A stretch of 64,000 nucleotides of DNA from Membranipora membranacea (lineage: Eukaryota; Bryozoa; Gymnolaemata; Cheilostomatida; Membraniporidae). This document shows positions 35,291 through 49,800 of this stretch, piece after piece; positions within the stretch are counted from its first letter, which is position 1; every line of letters begins with the position of its first letter. The translations under genes were made by a program, and so were the position numbers. The notes below the pieces were generated by a model, which worked only from the letters and a program-made list of their open reading frames with translations, searched no databases and was not told where the DNA came from. The stretch lies in assembly GCA_914767715.1 (NCBI GenBank), contig OU612066.1:28122283-28186282 (forward strand), given 5' to 3'.

Positions 35291-37774
35291 ACCAATCAAA
35301 CGTGATGTCAGTCTTAGGTAAGTGTCCATACTTGCAAGCCTTTTACTTATGACAGACTTATGAGACTCTCTGCTAACCACCCCCCCCCCCCCCCCCTATT
35401 CCTCACCAACCAGAAGATGAGAGAATGTACTTTTTTATTACTCATGATTATTATTTATTTTTGATTTGATCGAGTAGTGTTTAGGGTAAAGTTTGAAGAA
35501 ACGAGGCAAAATCGTGAGATCTATTGCTTTGGATTTTTCATATTAATAAGGTTTTTAGGAGCTGAAGCTTGATGTCTGTTGCTCCAAAGCTAATGCTTGA
35601 TTGAATCAACTCAAAATAAATCTTGCTTTATTAATTTAAGAAAATAAGTCCATTTCGATCATAAGCAGCTGATTGACATGAGTTTGTATAAATTAGAAAT
35701 TTACTCTTGTATACCTCTCTTTGTATACCTTTGAACCTGTTAAAAATTCAGTTGATTGAGTTATTGTCTCGGCAGGGAGTTCGTGAATCCATGGTCTCAG
35801 CTGGCTTACCTTGGAGTTGTTCTCTCATAATCAGTGATAACAGAATTTTAGAATTATACAGAAAACTATTGGCTTCTGTGAACAACTTATAAAACATTAT
35901 GGACAATCTTGAGACATGCCTATTCTGTATAGGAGTTTCGGGAGTGTTGGGTTGTGTTGCTGAGCCATTTACTGTTAAATAGCCGAAAAAAAGAGTCAAA
36001 GAGTTTTTCTTTTGATTTTTGACACTAGAATAGATCTATTGAGACCACATTTCGTTTTTCAGACTCGTATGGGATAAGTCGATGTAGAGCTGGATTATCC
36101 GGAGCTAAATAGTTTCCCTAAGCAGATTCCTGTTCACTCAATGTTAGGGAGGCCGCAATCAAAGTGAATCAAACCTAATAGCCCTACTTATACTCGCTAC
36201 AGCTAAAATAAAACATAGTCAGTTTGCTTCCAGACATGTTGAATTGAAGCTTTATGCAGAAACAGATAAGGTCAGTGTAGGAAATGCCTGTGCTATCAGC
36301 TCGATCACAGCAAAGTATTTTACTACCTTGCATGATTGCCTGGTGTAATTTGAGTACACCCAGATCAAAGAAAAAAGTAGGTTTTGTGGCTAGAAATATT
36401 ATGTTGTTATAAGTAAAGAAGACTACTTGGTAGCAGCATATAAGAGGAATTGTGCGACTTTATTGATTGCTTTTAACTGGAGACCAGTAAATCGATTCAC
36501 AGTTTAGCGTAATAATAGATAATGTTATTAGCTATTCGCCTGCACAATATAGCCTCTGATTTATGCACAATAGCAGCGCTGTTTGTGAGGCGGCATTTAA
36601 AGTCACATAATATATAGTGCGGCAGCTTATTCATATTTAGCTAAGCTAATTGTCGTAGCCTTACAGGCTGTTTGCGCAGCGTGATTATAGTTTTTTCAAT
36701 CAAAAGCCACTCATCAAAAAAACAAAAGGACAATATCTTGCTGTGAATCTATTTGTACAAGGTCTGGAGATAGCTGTGCCATTGAGTTAGTAGTTGACCA
36801 TTTACAGGTGGCATCTTGTTTGGATTGACATAGCTTGCACAGCTGCACTTTGAGGTGAGTTATTAACTACTAAAGATCTGGTCAACACTCTGGTTGGATA
36901 CTACTTTTTTGTCTGGTGTACAGCTTGGAGATTCCCGTGATTCGATAAAGACACATCAGTGGATCTCCTGATTGATTTGATTATGAGTATGAGTTGGTTT
37001 TATTCACTCTTAGTCTTTATTAGTTTTTCCTCTGATAACATTGGACTGAGTTAATATATTAATACATACAGTTTGTGAAAATCAGAACACGCAAGCCGGC
37101 TTGTTCGCTTGGCTCGGTTATGGATTAAGGTTGACGATAGGTCTTTCCTTCACAGTGGGAATGTGTAGAAATACTGATCTAACAATGGCGTACACTTGGC
37201 TTAGTTTTGTTGGATTTGTATTGCTCAGCATGGTTCCTCTTTGTTTTTGTTCTTGCCTTCCAGTGTCCCTTCATGCTTGGTGAACATGTACAGTCCATAG
37301 TAGAGCAAATATCCATACCTTTGTGTCAGTTTAGAGGTTCATTCATCGTACTTAGTGTCATTTATCACACATGCTGGTAGTATTCTGGATTACTCAGTGG
37401 TAAGAATTATCCAAACATAGAGGTCAGCCCTATCTTTGATAGATTGGTTGTATAAACAAGTTTGATGTGCAGTTAGACAGTGTTACAGGTGAGAAATGAG
37501 GTGGGGTATATAAGCTGTACTCCGCTGTTTGTGTTGACACTTTCTATGGATGACGGTGGACCACCCACCTCCAGCCAGCATTATTGAGCATCAAGAGTGA
37601 CTGGTACTCGGTAATAGACGCCTAAAAAAATTTCTGGGACTGTATCCAACACCCTTTGCTGAATTTGACATGGCAAAAGTGTAGAAATAAGTTCTATCTG
37701 AGTGTGGTTACTCGTTTGACAGTGCGCTTTGACTGGTTTTACAAATTAATCATTTCATGATTGTGTGTTTGCAG
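35291..37774. other. Spacer upstream of the tau-like gene
   Basis: No coding region is supported. A 60-codon hydrophobic frame at 37101-37283 lacks splice or domain support. A long C run lies at about 35379-35397. The promoter of the tau-like gene should lie here, since an acceptor (TGTGTTTGCAG) at 37764-37774 implies an upstream non-coding exon. Confidence 0.4.
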
Positions 37775-37870
37775 ACTGTGCTCTAAGGATAAGTTCAACA
37801 TAGGAGGAATCGTCTAACATAACATCAATATTACTGGATCAATAAGAGAGAAAGTCATTCAAAGTCCACT

Positions 37871-40800
37871 ATGGAGGACCCTATGGGGAGAACACTGGAG
37901 AGTCTCAGACTCGACACTCAGACTCAGCTTGATGAGGTAAGAATTCTACAGTACCTACATATACATAGTACGAGGTAGACTACATTTTACAGCGTTGTAA
38001 ACTGTGTGCTTAATTACTCAAGTCTTGATTCGCTTCTTGGTGGCTAGAGATGGAAGCACATTGCCTAGACTGACCAAGGAGGAACAGGGGTTCGAGGTTG
38101 CTCCTTGGACTGACCAACCCGTGTCCCTGTCATTGTGAGGATGTTTAAAATTCCTGACAAAGGATGTTGGTCACAATTTACCGGACGCCCTGATGTTAGA
38201 GATTGACTATTTTGCTTGTCATGTCTACTGTCCTTTTCACAATCACTCGTCCTCCATACAACAAACGTTGTGCAGTTTGAATGGCGTCTAGGCTGGGAAT
38301 AATAAACCACTTTCACAGTGTGGGTCAATTTTTAGAAGTGGGAGCAATCTTTTTGTGGTTTGCCTTGTTGTCTATGACTTAATGTAATAGATTTATCCTT
38401 TTGGGTTAAACCATAGAGAACCAACTCATTGATCATACATATGACCACAAGTACTCGATTGGAAATTCACAAGCGCAAATAGTCATATACTAACTGTAAC
38501 CGTAGAAGCAGACCTGAAGAAGAATGAATAAATTGTTAATTATTTACAACAAAAAATTTACATGGCTCAGACATTTGTCTAAATTCGATGAACTCTAGAT
38601 GATTGCGTTATTGTGCTCTCCGCAATGTGTCCAAACATCAATGTTCAGCTTATCAATTTCAAACGCTTTTGAATAAAAGAAGTTAATTTGGCTCTCACAT
38701 TGTTTTGTGACTTCGAAGTCAAACATTTGGCTGAGCATAATAGGAGTTACATGTAGGTGGCAACACAGCCTGAGAAAACATGGAGTTTCAGCGTGAGCTT
38801 TGCTTGCACCCGCAATAGGCATACGATAGGCGTACGTACTACGGGTGCAGTTTGAAGAGCTTTTGAGATAAATGTAAGTTAAGAGTAGTGTAAACAAACA
38901 AGCTGCTCAAGTGTTGGTTGAGAATGGTTTACATGCTGTGCAGTGCACTCGTGGTATTCAAAACTTATCTTCACTTAGCATGAGGTTTCTGTAAACATTT
39001 TAAAACTTGGAAAACTGCGGGGAAAACTGCTGAGATCTAAGTATTTTCTGTTGCAGCTGAGACTTCCACTGATTTCACCTCTTTTTGTCAAGCTGCCAAA
39101 AAATATAAAGAGTAGCCTAACTGATACTGATAGCTCTTACAATGTCAAGTTTTACACTTGATTCTTAGTAATCCGTATTCCTATTAAACTTTGTGGATGA
39201 TTATTTTGGCAAAAAAGATGGTCATTCATGCTATTATTGTCAGCACCCTTTTTCTTCCATCTTCCCGCATTGTGGTCACATTTATCTGAGACAAACATTG
39301 CTACAAACTAAGCTCATAACTATTTCCTGACACTACAAACTAAGCTCATAACTATTTCCTGACACGATCTGCAGCTTTATTAGAGGCTCATTAAGCGTTT
39401 GTTTATTTGGTATTTGAAGGAAGGCAGTTTGTTAGCACAGTATACTGTTACTTCCTGTCAAGTTCTGTTGATGTTATCGATCTCAGTCGCCTTGATCTAA
39501 CATCTTTTTTTATTTACAGCCGAGTGAATGTTCGGAGCCAGTACTCGCTAACGGTGGTAGCACTCATACTGCCACTGGCAGCACTCATCCCGCTCTTGGC
39601 AGCACCTCAACAGGCAGCGTAACAACGGGAATACCAACATACAAGAGGAGCAACTCCTCACCCAGACAAAGCAGGCTTGTTCCTCCCAAAAAAGTATCAC
39701 TATCATCGTCTCTGCCAACTCCTGTCAAAGTTAATGGAGTAACAGGTAAGAAAACTCGATCATGTTTAGGGTTATCGAACCTGGTTTTAACTTTTCTGAA
39801 AGTTGAGGGATAATCGCAGCTAAAACCAGAGGAAACTTATATCACTGCTCGACAAAAACATCTAACTGCTAACAATTCTGGAAAAATTATTCTTATGTTT
39901 GTTGTTGTTTCGTAAGACTAGTATGTGTCCTAACCATACAGGTGGTTGATTTTCAGTATCAAGCTTTGTTGTTTTCAAAGCAAACCTGTGCAGGGTGACA
40001 AGTTCAATGTCCGCAATAAATCAGCCTGCAAACCACCAATATTGATCAGCCATAGTTATAATAATTTTCTGAATAAGACTAGAATTGATTAATCTACGTC
40101 TTGACAGCAGTGCAGTATTTATGACCTTTTCTTTGAGACATTTTAGCCCAAGCTAAGAAAGAATATACTTATTGTGGGAGATTAATACTTGTGGGTTGCG
40201 AAAGCCAGCAAACAAGGCTCATTACATGGTAGCGTCCCACCCTTAGGCCATTTGTTTAATGCTCTTATAATGGAGCTCTCTGTATTATTATTTCATTTAT
40301 CATAACGAGTAGGAAACCAGGATAGTAAGCTTGATCCGGATGTTAACAGGTGCAATGCATCATCACTTTCATCAGTTTTAAGGGCTCCTGCCTTCACTTT
40401 CCACATTGATACCCCTTGAGGCAATACTTAATGATTGCTAGCTATTCTCTCGCTGTCTCCAGAAGCAGACAATCGTGAGGTAATGTTGCATCAAGCAGTT
40501 ATGATGCATAAGTAAACTTGTTTGTCCCTAATCCGCACCCTGCATTTAAAATTGCAACCCGAGTCTCAACAATCAGTGTGCATAACATATGTAATCCTAA
40601 GATGAAAAGGGAATTCTGTTATAATTATCAACCATTAATAAAAGCACAAAGTGGCTGCTGGAATCACCTAGCTGGCTCCAGGCAAACTATTTTGAAGGTG
40701 TTTTGATATGCAGAACTAATAAAACCTGGATACAAAATATGGGAAAGCAATTTGTTACTTAGTTTTCTGTGTATCTGCTGTAAACACACTGGTAGTGAGC

Positions 40801-43800
40801 TTTCAATCATATGGTGCTAATCGACATTCACTTTGATGCACAAATACCAATTACATAATGGTTCTATTTTAGTGAATTAATGTAATATACAGCAGCCATG
40901 TTCATTACTCCCTGTTGAACATCAATAATAGTTCACAGCAGAGGATGAATTACTAGATAGTTTTCACAGACTGCTTTCCTTGCAGTTCAATGAAATTCCT
41001 TTGCAATTGTCCCACCTTGAAATTGTTTACAGGTGAAATATTCAGCTGAGGTTACCTTGAGGTAGACATTCCAGAATAATTTCTTTGTGCAACCAACAAC
41101 GTGATTCATGAAAATTATGTAAACTTGATGATCCCCCAACCTTCAGATATCTAATCCAGTCAGAAGCATCGTATTCTTTCACATCATTACTCTTCCTGAC
41201 ACTGCTGACATTGGGCAATTGCATTCTGGGATAACTTTTCTAGTATTTCCGTCATGTGATCGATAATGCATCTATTTATAGCACGAGATGTTCACACAGC
41301 TCTAAACAGAGAAGTGGAGAATCAGCAGCAAAATACAGCAGAAGTTATACTCAGATCTAAATCCAGTCCACGACATTCCAACTCATCAAAAACACCCTCA
41401 CCTCGTCAGCAGAGGGTAAGCCAATCACACGGCATCTCGAGGCAGCTTGAGGGATCGAAGAATTGTCCATAGAAGTTTGGTGCCAAAGCTGCTGAAGAAG
41501 AATGATGCCATTTGTGGCAGTATTTTCTGCAATTTCACTCACTAATCGACCACTCTAATCAAGGAGTAACTTCTATTCCTCAAAGTGCTCTAACACACTT
41601 GCTAATATGGTCACTTTTGAAAGCCACATGGTTTGTCATCACGATCACAGAAAGTTTGCCTCTGGACCTTTAAAATAGAGTGCCTGCCATCATAGTCATA
41701 TTGAATGTCTGAAGTGAAAATTCGCTTTCCAAATTCCTCATCAGATGTTGATGAGGGTTTTTTCACCACTGCTTGGTAATGTACCGACAGCCGAACTCTC
41801 TCATCTCTGACCAGGTTTCTGCTGCTGTACACTGCTGCCTGTATGTATCAATCAGTAACTGTTTTATTAATAATTTTATAGTCAGAAGGTCAGCGATTGA
41901 GTTGGTCAGCACAGTCAAAAATCGGCAGCATGGAGAAAGCTAATCATACGCCAGGAGGTGGAAGTGTAAAGGTATGTACAATTTGTTATGTAATTTTGTG
42001 TGTGGAGTCCCAAAGGCCCTGGAAACGGATGGATGAGCAAGGTCCCACCACATGGGAGGTTCCTTGGGAAGACGGGCTCTGGGGAGAGGGGGTCTTGGGG
42101 TGGTTACAAAGCAGATCATCCAGGTGCATCCAGCACTGATCTTTAGGGGTGACCCAAAATCACAAACAGCCTTCATATAGTCTCAATGTATCATACATAC
42201 ATGACTGCTGTGTGATGCTTTCTAGGAATGAGTTTGATGTTGTTTGATGGTGTATTGGTTAATACCCTGATTTCAATTTTAACCTGTTAATGTTGCAGTC
42301 TACACCTCGCACTTCTAAAAGCTAACTTTCATCTATACTACTATAAATGCACTGTTGAACAAACCATTGAGAAATAGTAAGTCAAATCAAGCGGACATAC
42401 AGCCACTAGTCCTGTATCATTGATTCACCGTATAGCGTGTGTACGTATGTTTGTATGTGCGCCACTCTCTATGTAATCAAAATTATTCAAACCCTAGGCT
42501 TATTAAATAACCATATTACTATGTCTATGTCTAAGGAGTTAAAGACTGAGTTAAAGAAGAGTTTAACTCCTTAGTCTATGGGTAAACCTTAACTCATTAT
42601 ACAATCATCAATGCAAGGCATCAACTTTTTTATTCTATACCAATGGCCACCAATCAATTGATGCATTCATAACATCTCTAGTTTGCGACAGCAAATCAAT
42701 ATGTCTATCAAACTATCAGCCCCTCTGATATTATGGCATTTTTTAACACACTAGCAGCTATCGATCACAACTTCACAATCACATCACATTGTGTGGTGAT
42801 AAACTTTGCCCTCACTGATAACATCACTAATTCAGCATAATAATAAAGCGCCGTGTCGATCTACTTCTGTTTTCAAAATTATGAAGCCCATAAAATATCT
42901 GAGCGCAGCCGATCCTTAGGGAATTAGCCTTTGAATTATAAATAGGAGATGTCAATTTATTCTGATATGATTACCAGTGTATATAGAGGTATCTCATGCT
43001 TCTTTGTGCATATGAGACTGAAAGTAGCTTGGGAGTGAAACTGATTCAGGGGCGTATTAGAAACCCGTCAACAATGTTGCAAGCATCAGCAGTCAGGTTG
43101 ATATGTATTCTGCTATGCTCTGGGCTTTGCTACAATGACACGTTGTACATAGATAGCTAAGGATTGTGCTTTCACAATAAAAATTTGTTGCGAATAACAG
43201 TCACTTTCGTACAACCTCCAGCTAACATTTCGGTTAATAATGTCCAGTTGGCAGAGAAGACATTTGCAAGATTAGTGTTACTGAGATGCTGGGTGTTTCA
43301 ATATGTTTTTCTGCAGGAAATTATTTTTGCCCGCTCATGTTGTTGCGATTCCCCTCCTTTGCTACTTGAGTATCACTTGCAGTAAAAACAATTAACGATC
43401 CTGCTACTTGGCACTTTCTCAGCGTGTCTTAACGATGGGAATATCTAATTGAGTATTCATATATCATCTTATTACTGTGACAGCATTATTAGCAGACGTC
43501 AGTTTTTTTATTCACTCCCAGCTAGACTTACATATCTGATAACCACTTCCTGAATGTCTGTTCATCCTGACCAACATAATTCCTAGCCTCAGTGCGAAAG
43601 GGGGAAGGGGTTATCAATATCGTCCCAATCAGAATGGTACACACAAGCTAATGATATACAATATCCATCTAAGGCCCTGGTGTTATGACTGGCTGTATTG
43701 AGTGCGTATTGAGCTAATAGATAAAAAAAAACAGAATTTATTGATCTCAAGCATATAACAGCGTTATACTGTATGCTGTATTCGCGATGCACCAACATAC

Positions 43801-46800
43801 CACACATTCCTAGCCAGTAAACAAGTTTATGGTTCGATCGGGAAGGCATATATTCACTGTCCCTTCCACCCTCCTGCCCCTCATCCTGATAATCAGCCTT
43901 TAAAGGTGCTCTGGGCTCATCAAACACGGCCATAGGGCAGGCGGACAAGAGTCTGGGGGGTCAGACTACAAATTACATATTTCATGTCGGTAAGGTCAGT
44001 TTGGGTCATTTTTCTGTAAAACAATTTTGGGAACAACTTTTCTTCTTTCTTATCAAGCTTCCCGTCACTCGTTTCTTTGTCTGTCTATCAGGAAAAAAGT
44101 CACTTCTTTGTGTAATTATTACACTGAGCCCAGCCGGCCAGGTGTGTCTATAGGTCGACTAGGATTTCGTCTTGTTTTAAATTGTCTTACTCGATACCAA
44201 CCAGCTGATTCCTTATTATATTATTGAGGAAAGGATATCCTATGTGAGTCATCCTATCGGGTCAAGCGGAAGTGAACTAGCTACAGTTAACCATCCATGT
44301 CATTTTTCTGGCACACCTGCCTGTTTTCATGATTATATGGTTTTGTGCCTACCGTATTCTTGTACACAGTGATAAAGATGTGCTGCGGTTTGTTTTGGCA
44401 GGTAGAAAGTCAAACTTTGAGCTTCAGTCTGCAACATGCTAACATGAAACCAGCGGGAGGCGATGTTACTGTGAGTGTTTTACTCATAGAGTATATAATA
44501 ACTCTATGGTTTTACTCGATGTTTTATCTTCTTCTAAAAGTGCATACAAAATTAGCCCAAGCAAGAAAAAAAGTTACCTTGTCTGCATTTCAGTATGTAC
44601 TAGGTTGTATGTACATAGATAGAGCATAGTAGTAGTGTGTTTGTGTACGATCAAGCTTTCAAATTTCTGGCACATCGATTCACGAATCTTGTTTGTCTTT
44701 TGACAAATATTTTGTATACTAATTTAGGGAAGTTGGAAAAATTGAATTACAAAGTTTAAACTTCAGTGGAAATCTCGTGACTCAATAGCTAATAGGCAGA
44801 AGCAGGATGGTGAATTCAGGCATGATCTTCTGGACATGCTCTCTCCAGCGTGACACACACACACTTGTGTATAGAATATATATTAGAAGTGTCTGTTGGC
44901 AATCTTGTCCAGATTGGCCTAAATATATGTCTAGTCTTGTCTTGTCTTATGTGGGGGGAGGGTAGTGGTATGAGACCGTACACTCCAGAGAACAGGTGAT
45001 TGACACCCCTAGTGCTCAAAGACTCCTGGACAATTTTGATTATTCCTTGATGTTGGAAGGATGAGTAGTTTCATCAGTCGGTTATTTGTGATTATGGGAG
45101 TTGTCTGAGTTTGAGATGTGTGTCATTTGTGGCTGATGTTGATTTTGAGTTTTTGTAGTACTATGTGGGTAGGAAGAAGACAGGGTAAATCCCTGGAGAC
45201 AAGAGCGGATATTGAACCCGGGACCTCTCGCATGATAGGAAAGGATGTGATCATTTGTGCTATCAAAGCTCCTTGGGCTAAATATTATCCATATCCGGCC
45301 GCGAATGTTGGGAGATCACACTTGATACATTTAGATTGTAGATAGCACAGCCTTCCATCCTCCTCACCGGTATTTTTCACCGTTTCATCTATATCTGTTG
45401 ACCCTATCCATCCTCATAAGACCAATTACATATTTCCTCCTGTTTAATGTATGAAGAAACACGAAGAGGGGATTATTTTGTCCTTGGCTTCAATGTTTGA
45501 GGAACATTATCGGCAATATTCCATCAATGTATCTTTTTTGCTTCTTCAGATAGAGAATAAGAGGTTGAGCTGGAATGCTGAATCAAAAATAAAAAGTTTG
45601 GAGAAAGCAAATCACAAGCCTGCAGGTGGTGATGTGAAGGTTGGTTTAATCAAGCAGTAATTAGCAATTTCCTTGGCTGAAAGCTATATTGTAATCAGGG
45701 AGGGTATCCTTTCCTCCGTGTTGTAAGAATAGTTTATGTTCGTATTTAGTGGTGACTATTTTGAGATTGCCTTCTCATGTTCATGAATAAGTGAGGGCGG
45801 ATAACTCTGTCTATTCTTTTATGAAGATCGATTTGGAGCTCATACCTCCCTCCCTTTATTCCACTGCATTTTGAGGTCGTGCTTAAGTTGCTCAAAATGT
45901 TGCGTTGAGGGAGTGTAACTGATGCTTTACTATCAATTGTCTTTAAGCGCTACTACCATGTTTTCTACAAAAGTAGCTAGGAACCAAATGAGGGCGGCTG
46001 TCGATGTTATTGTCTTTACTCAGACACCTCACTTATTGCACTTTTTCATAGATAGAGAATAACAGATTGAGTTGGAACGCAGAATCAAAAATTAAAAGTC
46101 TCGAGAAAACCAATTATAAACCCGGCGGAGGTGAAGTAAAGGTAAGTCTCACCACATACCCAGTGTCGTACTCGTATCAGCAACAGCTGACATATTACTT
46201 GAGTAAGTCTGCTGTACCTGAAGGAAGAGGTGGCTCAGTTGGTTAGAACGCCGGACTTCAGCACACAATTGTTGAATGTTGTGGGATCGAATTCCTCTGC
46301 AGTCCACTGACTACTGGGACTTGTTGGATCCCCAGGTGTGCTCTGACCTGCCTACAAACTGAGAGCAATTTGGCGCAGACATTGCGACCTCGCCATTAAG
46401 GCACACGCTATTTCGCCACCCATTCTTCGGAATGAGGTGCTTGACTGAATCTTGCGATTGATCAACCAACTGACTGTACTCAGTTTTTAATTAATTAACT
46501 TGCCTTGTACACTCATAGTTCATTGTTATCGACTCTATTTGTGAGCCCCATTCCCAAAATGAAACATCTTACTACAATACCAGCAACGCATCTGAAAAGT
46601 GTCGTCTGCCTGCATTGTTCAGTGATCAAGATGTCTTCTAATTTTTATCAGATTGAGAACAAAAGGTTGAGCTGGAATTCTGAATCAAAAATAAGAAGCC
46701 TGGAGAAAGCTAACTACAAACCATCAGGAGGAGATGTGAAGGTACCTGACAAACCTAATCTTACTCTACTAATTCTAGCCTCTACTCTTATTTTAAACTT

Positions 46801-49800
46801 CCCAGTGATGAACACAACCTAACGTATTGGGACTTTGGCTGCTACACAGTCTTCTCACTCATTGATATGAATTCATATCAGTGTGCTCACTTAATTGCTA
46901 ATCTCATTCCTCTATCCAACCACTGCTCACCCTTACAACCCAACTTAAGTTTTCAAAATGTATTGACAGTCCATTCATACTTTCTTCATCCCAATGATAT
47001 GATAACATTGGGAGACTTGGGCTTTAATATTCTGCACGTATATAAGCTACTTCTATGTAGAATTAGATCAAGTTAGATCCATTTTGCTGGCATTCGGAAT
47101 AACTCCCTCACCGAATGGAGGTAATATGGATTCAGCTTGATTAAATGTAGAATTGTTTGAGCACACGTAGCTTAATTGGATTCTTATTCTTTCCGTAGAA
47201 GAGTTGGAATATTTAAGCCCCTGAACACGCTCACAATTAAAAATTTTTGGAGGGGGTATCCAAAAGGAAAAACATAGGCATTCTCAGCTGACGGAAAGAA
47301 TAAGTAATCAATGAGGTAGACGTAGCGCTAATCTTGCTCGAACCTTGCACCGCTTGACTGTAGTAAATAATTGCCAGGTGGTTTCTGTTTGACTTGACGT
47401 AACAAACTCTCTTACCTTCTTTTTGCATGTAATCTAAAGTAGCCAGAATCGTGTCCTTTCAGATTGTGAGTAAGCGTCTAAGTTGGAATGCAGAATCAAA
47501 AATTAAAAGTTTAGAGAATGCTACTCGCAAACCTACAGGGGGTAACGTACAGGTAAAACTTCCGTGTTTGACATATCAGAGTGATTTTTTTTCTCATAAC
47601 AATCAACGCATTTTATTATGTGTTTTTATTGAGGTTTTCATATATATAAGTATATTATAAACAAACAAAAATAACAAATTCTTGACCTCATAAACAAAAA
47701 AGAAATGAAAAATATATATAGATATGTACGGAAATAACAATTAGTTGGGAGAACAAGTTTTACTGAATTTGATACACAAATTATTGATAAAATCGAAGAA
47801 AAACAGAGAATTTGTAAGAACTGTTTTGTATCAGAATCGATGATTCGTTTATTTTGTCCCATTCTCTATTTTAATAGTCTTCTTTTACTTCACTTGACTG
47901 TACTTTCTTTTGCACACAATGCATGGTCGGTCTGATGCTCCTTTTTTTTGGTTAGAGTGCTCAACAGTTTTATTGAGGCCATAACAATAAGATCACTTGA
48001 TCTAGATCTCCATCGAACCCAGAAGTTTGCGTACTTTCTGTTCCTTCTGAATACAAAGAGGAGACTCCATCTTATTAAAATTTGTTTTTAATTGTTGAAG
48101 TGAAAACCACTGGAAGGCGAAGAGTTGATGTTTTATAGGCCCATTTGTTCTAACCTTGATCTCCTAGATCAAGTCCCTCCTTTTTTTCTGGTGAGGCCTT
48201 TTATCATATATTTTCTTTTTTTCACCATCATCACCGCCTAGGTTTAATTGTTTCTTGTTTCTTTCCTGGTATAGATTGAGAACCAGAAACTTACCTGGAA
48301 TGCAGAGTCGAAGATTCGCAGCTTAGAGAAGGCTGGCTATAAGCCTGGAGGTGGTGATGTCAGAGTGAGTTATCCTCTCTTGATCTCAAAAGTCACGATA
48401 ATTATGCATTTTTCATTTTTTTTTTTATTTTTCATGATTAATTTTTTATTATCTATTGTAGCTCAAGCTTATAGATCTTTTTTAGAGACAATGATTAATC
48501 CATTGGTCCACTGTCTGATCACTTTGTATTATCGATAGCAGTGCCTGTGCCTGTTGCAGCACAAGAGGCCATTAAATAGTTTGATAATCATACAGAAATT
48601 TGTTATTGTGTTCGGAATATTTATACTGCGCAGGGATTTGTAGCAATTGAATCAAAAAATTCAAATGCAAAATGCAATTGGCTAGCTAACACGATTTGCA
48701 CTTATTTCTCATATAGAAACAGTGCACAGTCACCTTCTACTAAATGAAGGGTAAGAGATTCCACATGTGTAAGGCTGTCTACAGGGATATTCTTCCTCAC
48801 TTAAATGCGTATACTTATGATTCCAGATAGAGAATAAGAGGTTGAGCTGGAATGCAGAATCAAAAGTCAAGAGTTTAGATAAAGCAAATCATAAGCCTGC
48901 AGGCGGTGATGTCAAGGTACTTCACCAATGTTGACCTGAACATAATTGCTTGAAATGTGAACTGTCTCTAAGGAAAACTGCTCTTTGCACTGCTGAATGT
49001 TTGGCTGGCTGCGTTATTGTGTCCCGATGCATCTGCTCTTTATGCCATAAATCCTCATGCATATCACACTGCATAAAAACTTTCAAAATTTCATTGTTAC
49101 TGAAAATGAAACTGTGTATTTAGGAGTTGTCTCATCAACGGTCATGATAATCAGTGTCTGACTTTTATGAAAATGTGCCTTATCTTGTCAAAGAAGTATT
49201 TTTTATGGACTTTTCAAATTTGCTGTCATTGAAGCTTTTTTAAACATTACAAGATAAGAGGATTTTGGCCACTAAATATCTTTTAGGTATATGCTCTAAT
49301 TTTTTAACTCTTCTTTGCATCGATTTTAGATTTTTGATGAGAAAGTAAGCTGGGAAACACAAGCTAGAATAGGTTCTCTGGCTAACGCCACATACAAACC
49401 ATCGGGCGGTGAGGTCAAAATCGAGCAGCGTAAGCTGGAATTCAAAGAGAAAGCTAAGGCTAGGATTGGGTCACTGGACAAAGCTGCACATACACCTGGT
49501 GGTGGAAATGTAAAGATTGAGCAGAACAAAGTAGACTTCAAAGGTTAGCTGTCTATTCTGAGATAAGACTTAATTTTCTGGTAGCACTACATGGAAATTA
49601 AGGTCCAATAGCAACAACAACAAAAAACAAATAACATGCATCATTTATATGGCATTGCTGTAGGTGTCGGCCTTAAAATCTTGTTTTCAAATCAAACATT
49701 TGCTGAAGATTGTGTGTTGAAGAACATATGTGTTCTGACCCGGCGGGAGTGTATTGTATTGAAGTGTTCCAGCCGGATTTTGGTGAAAATCTACCAGACT

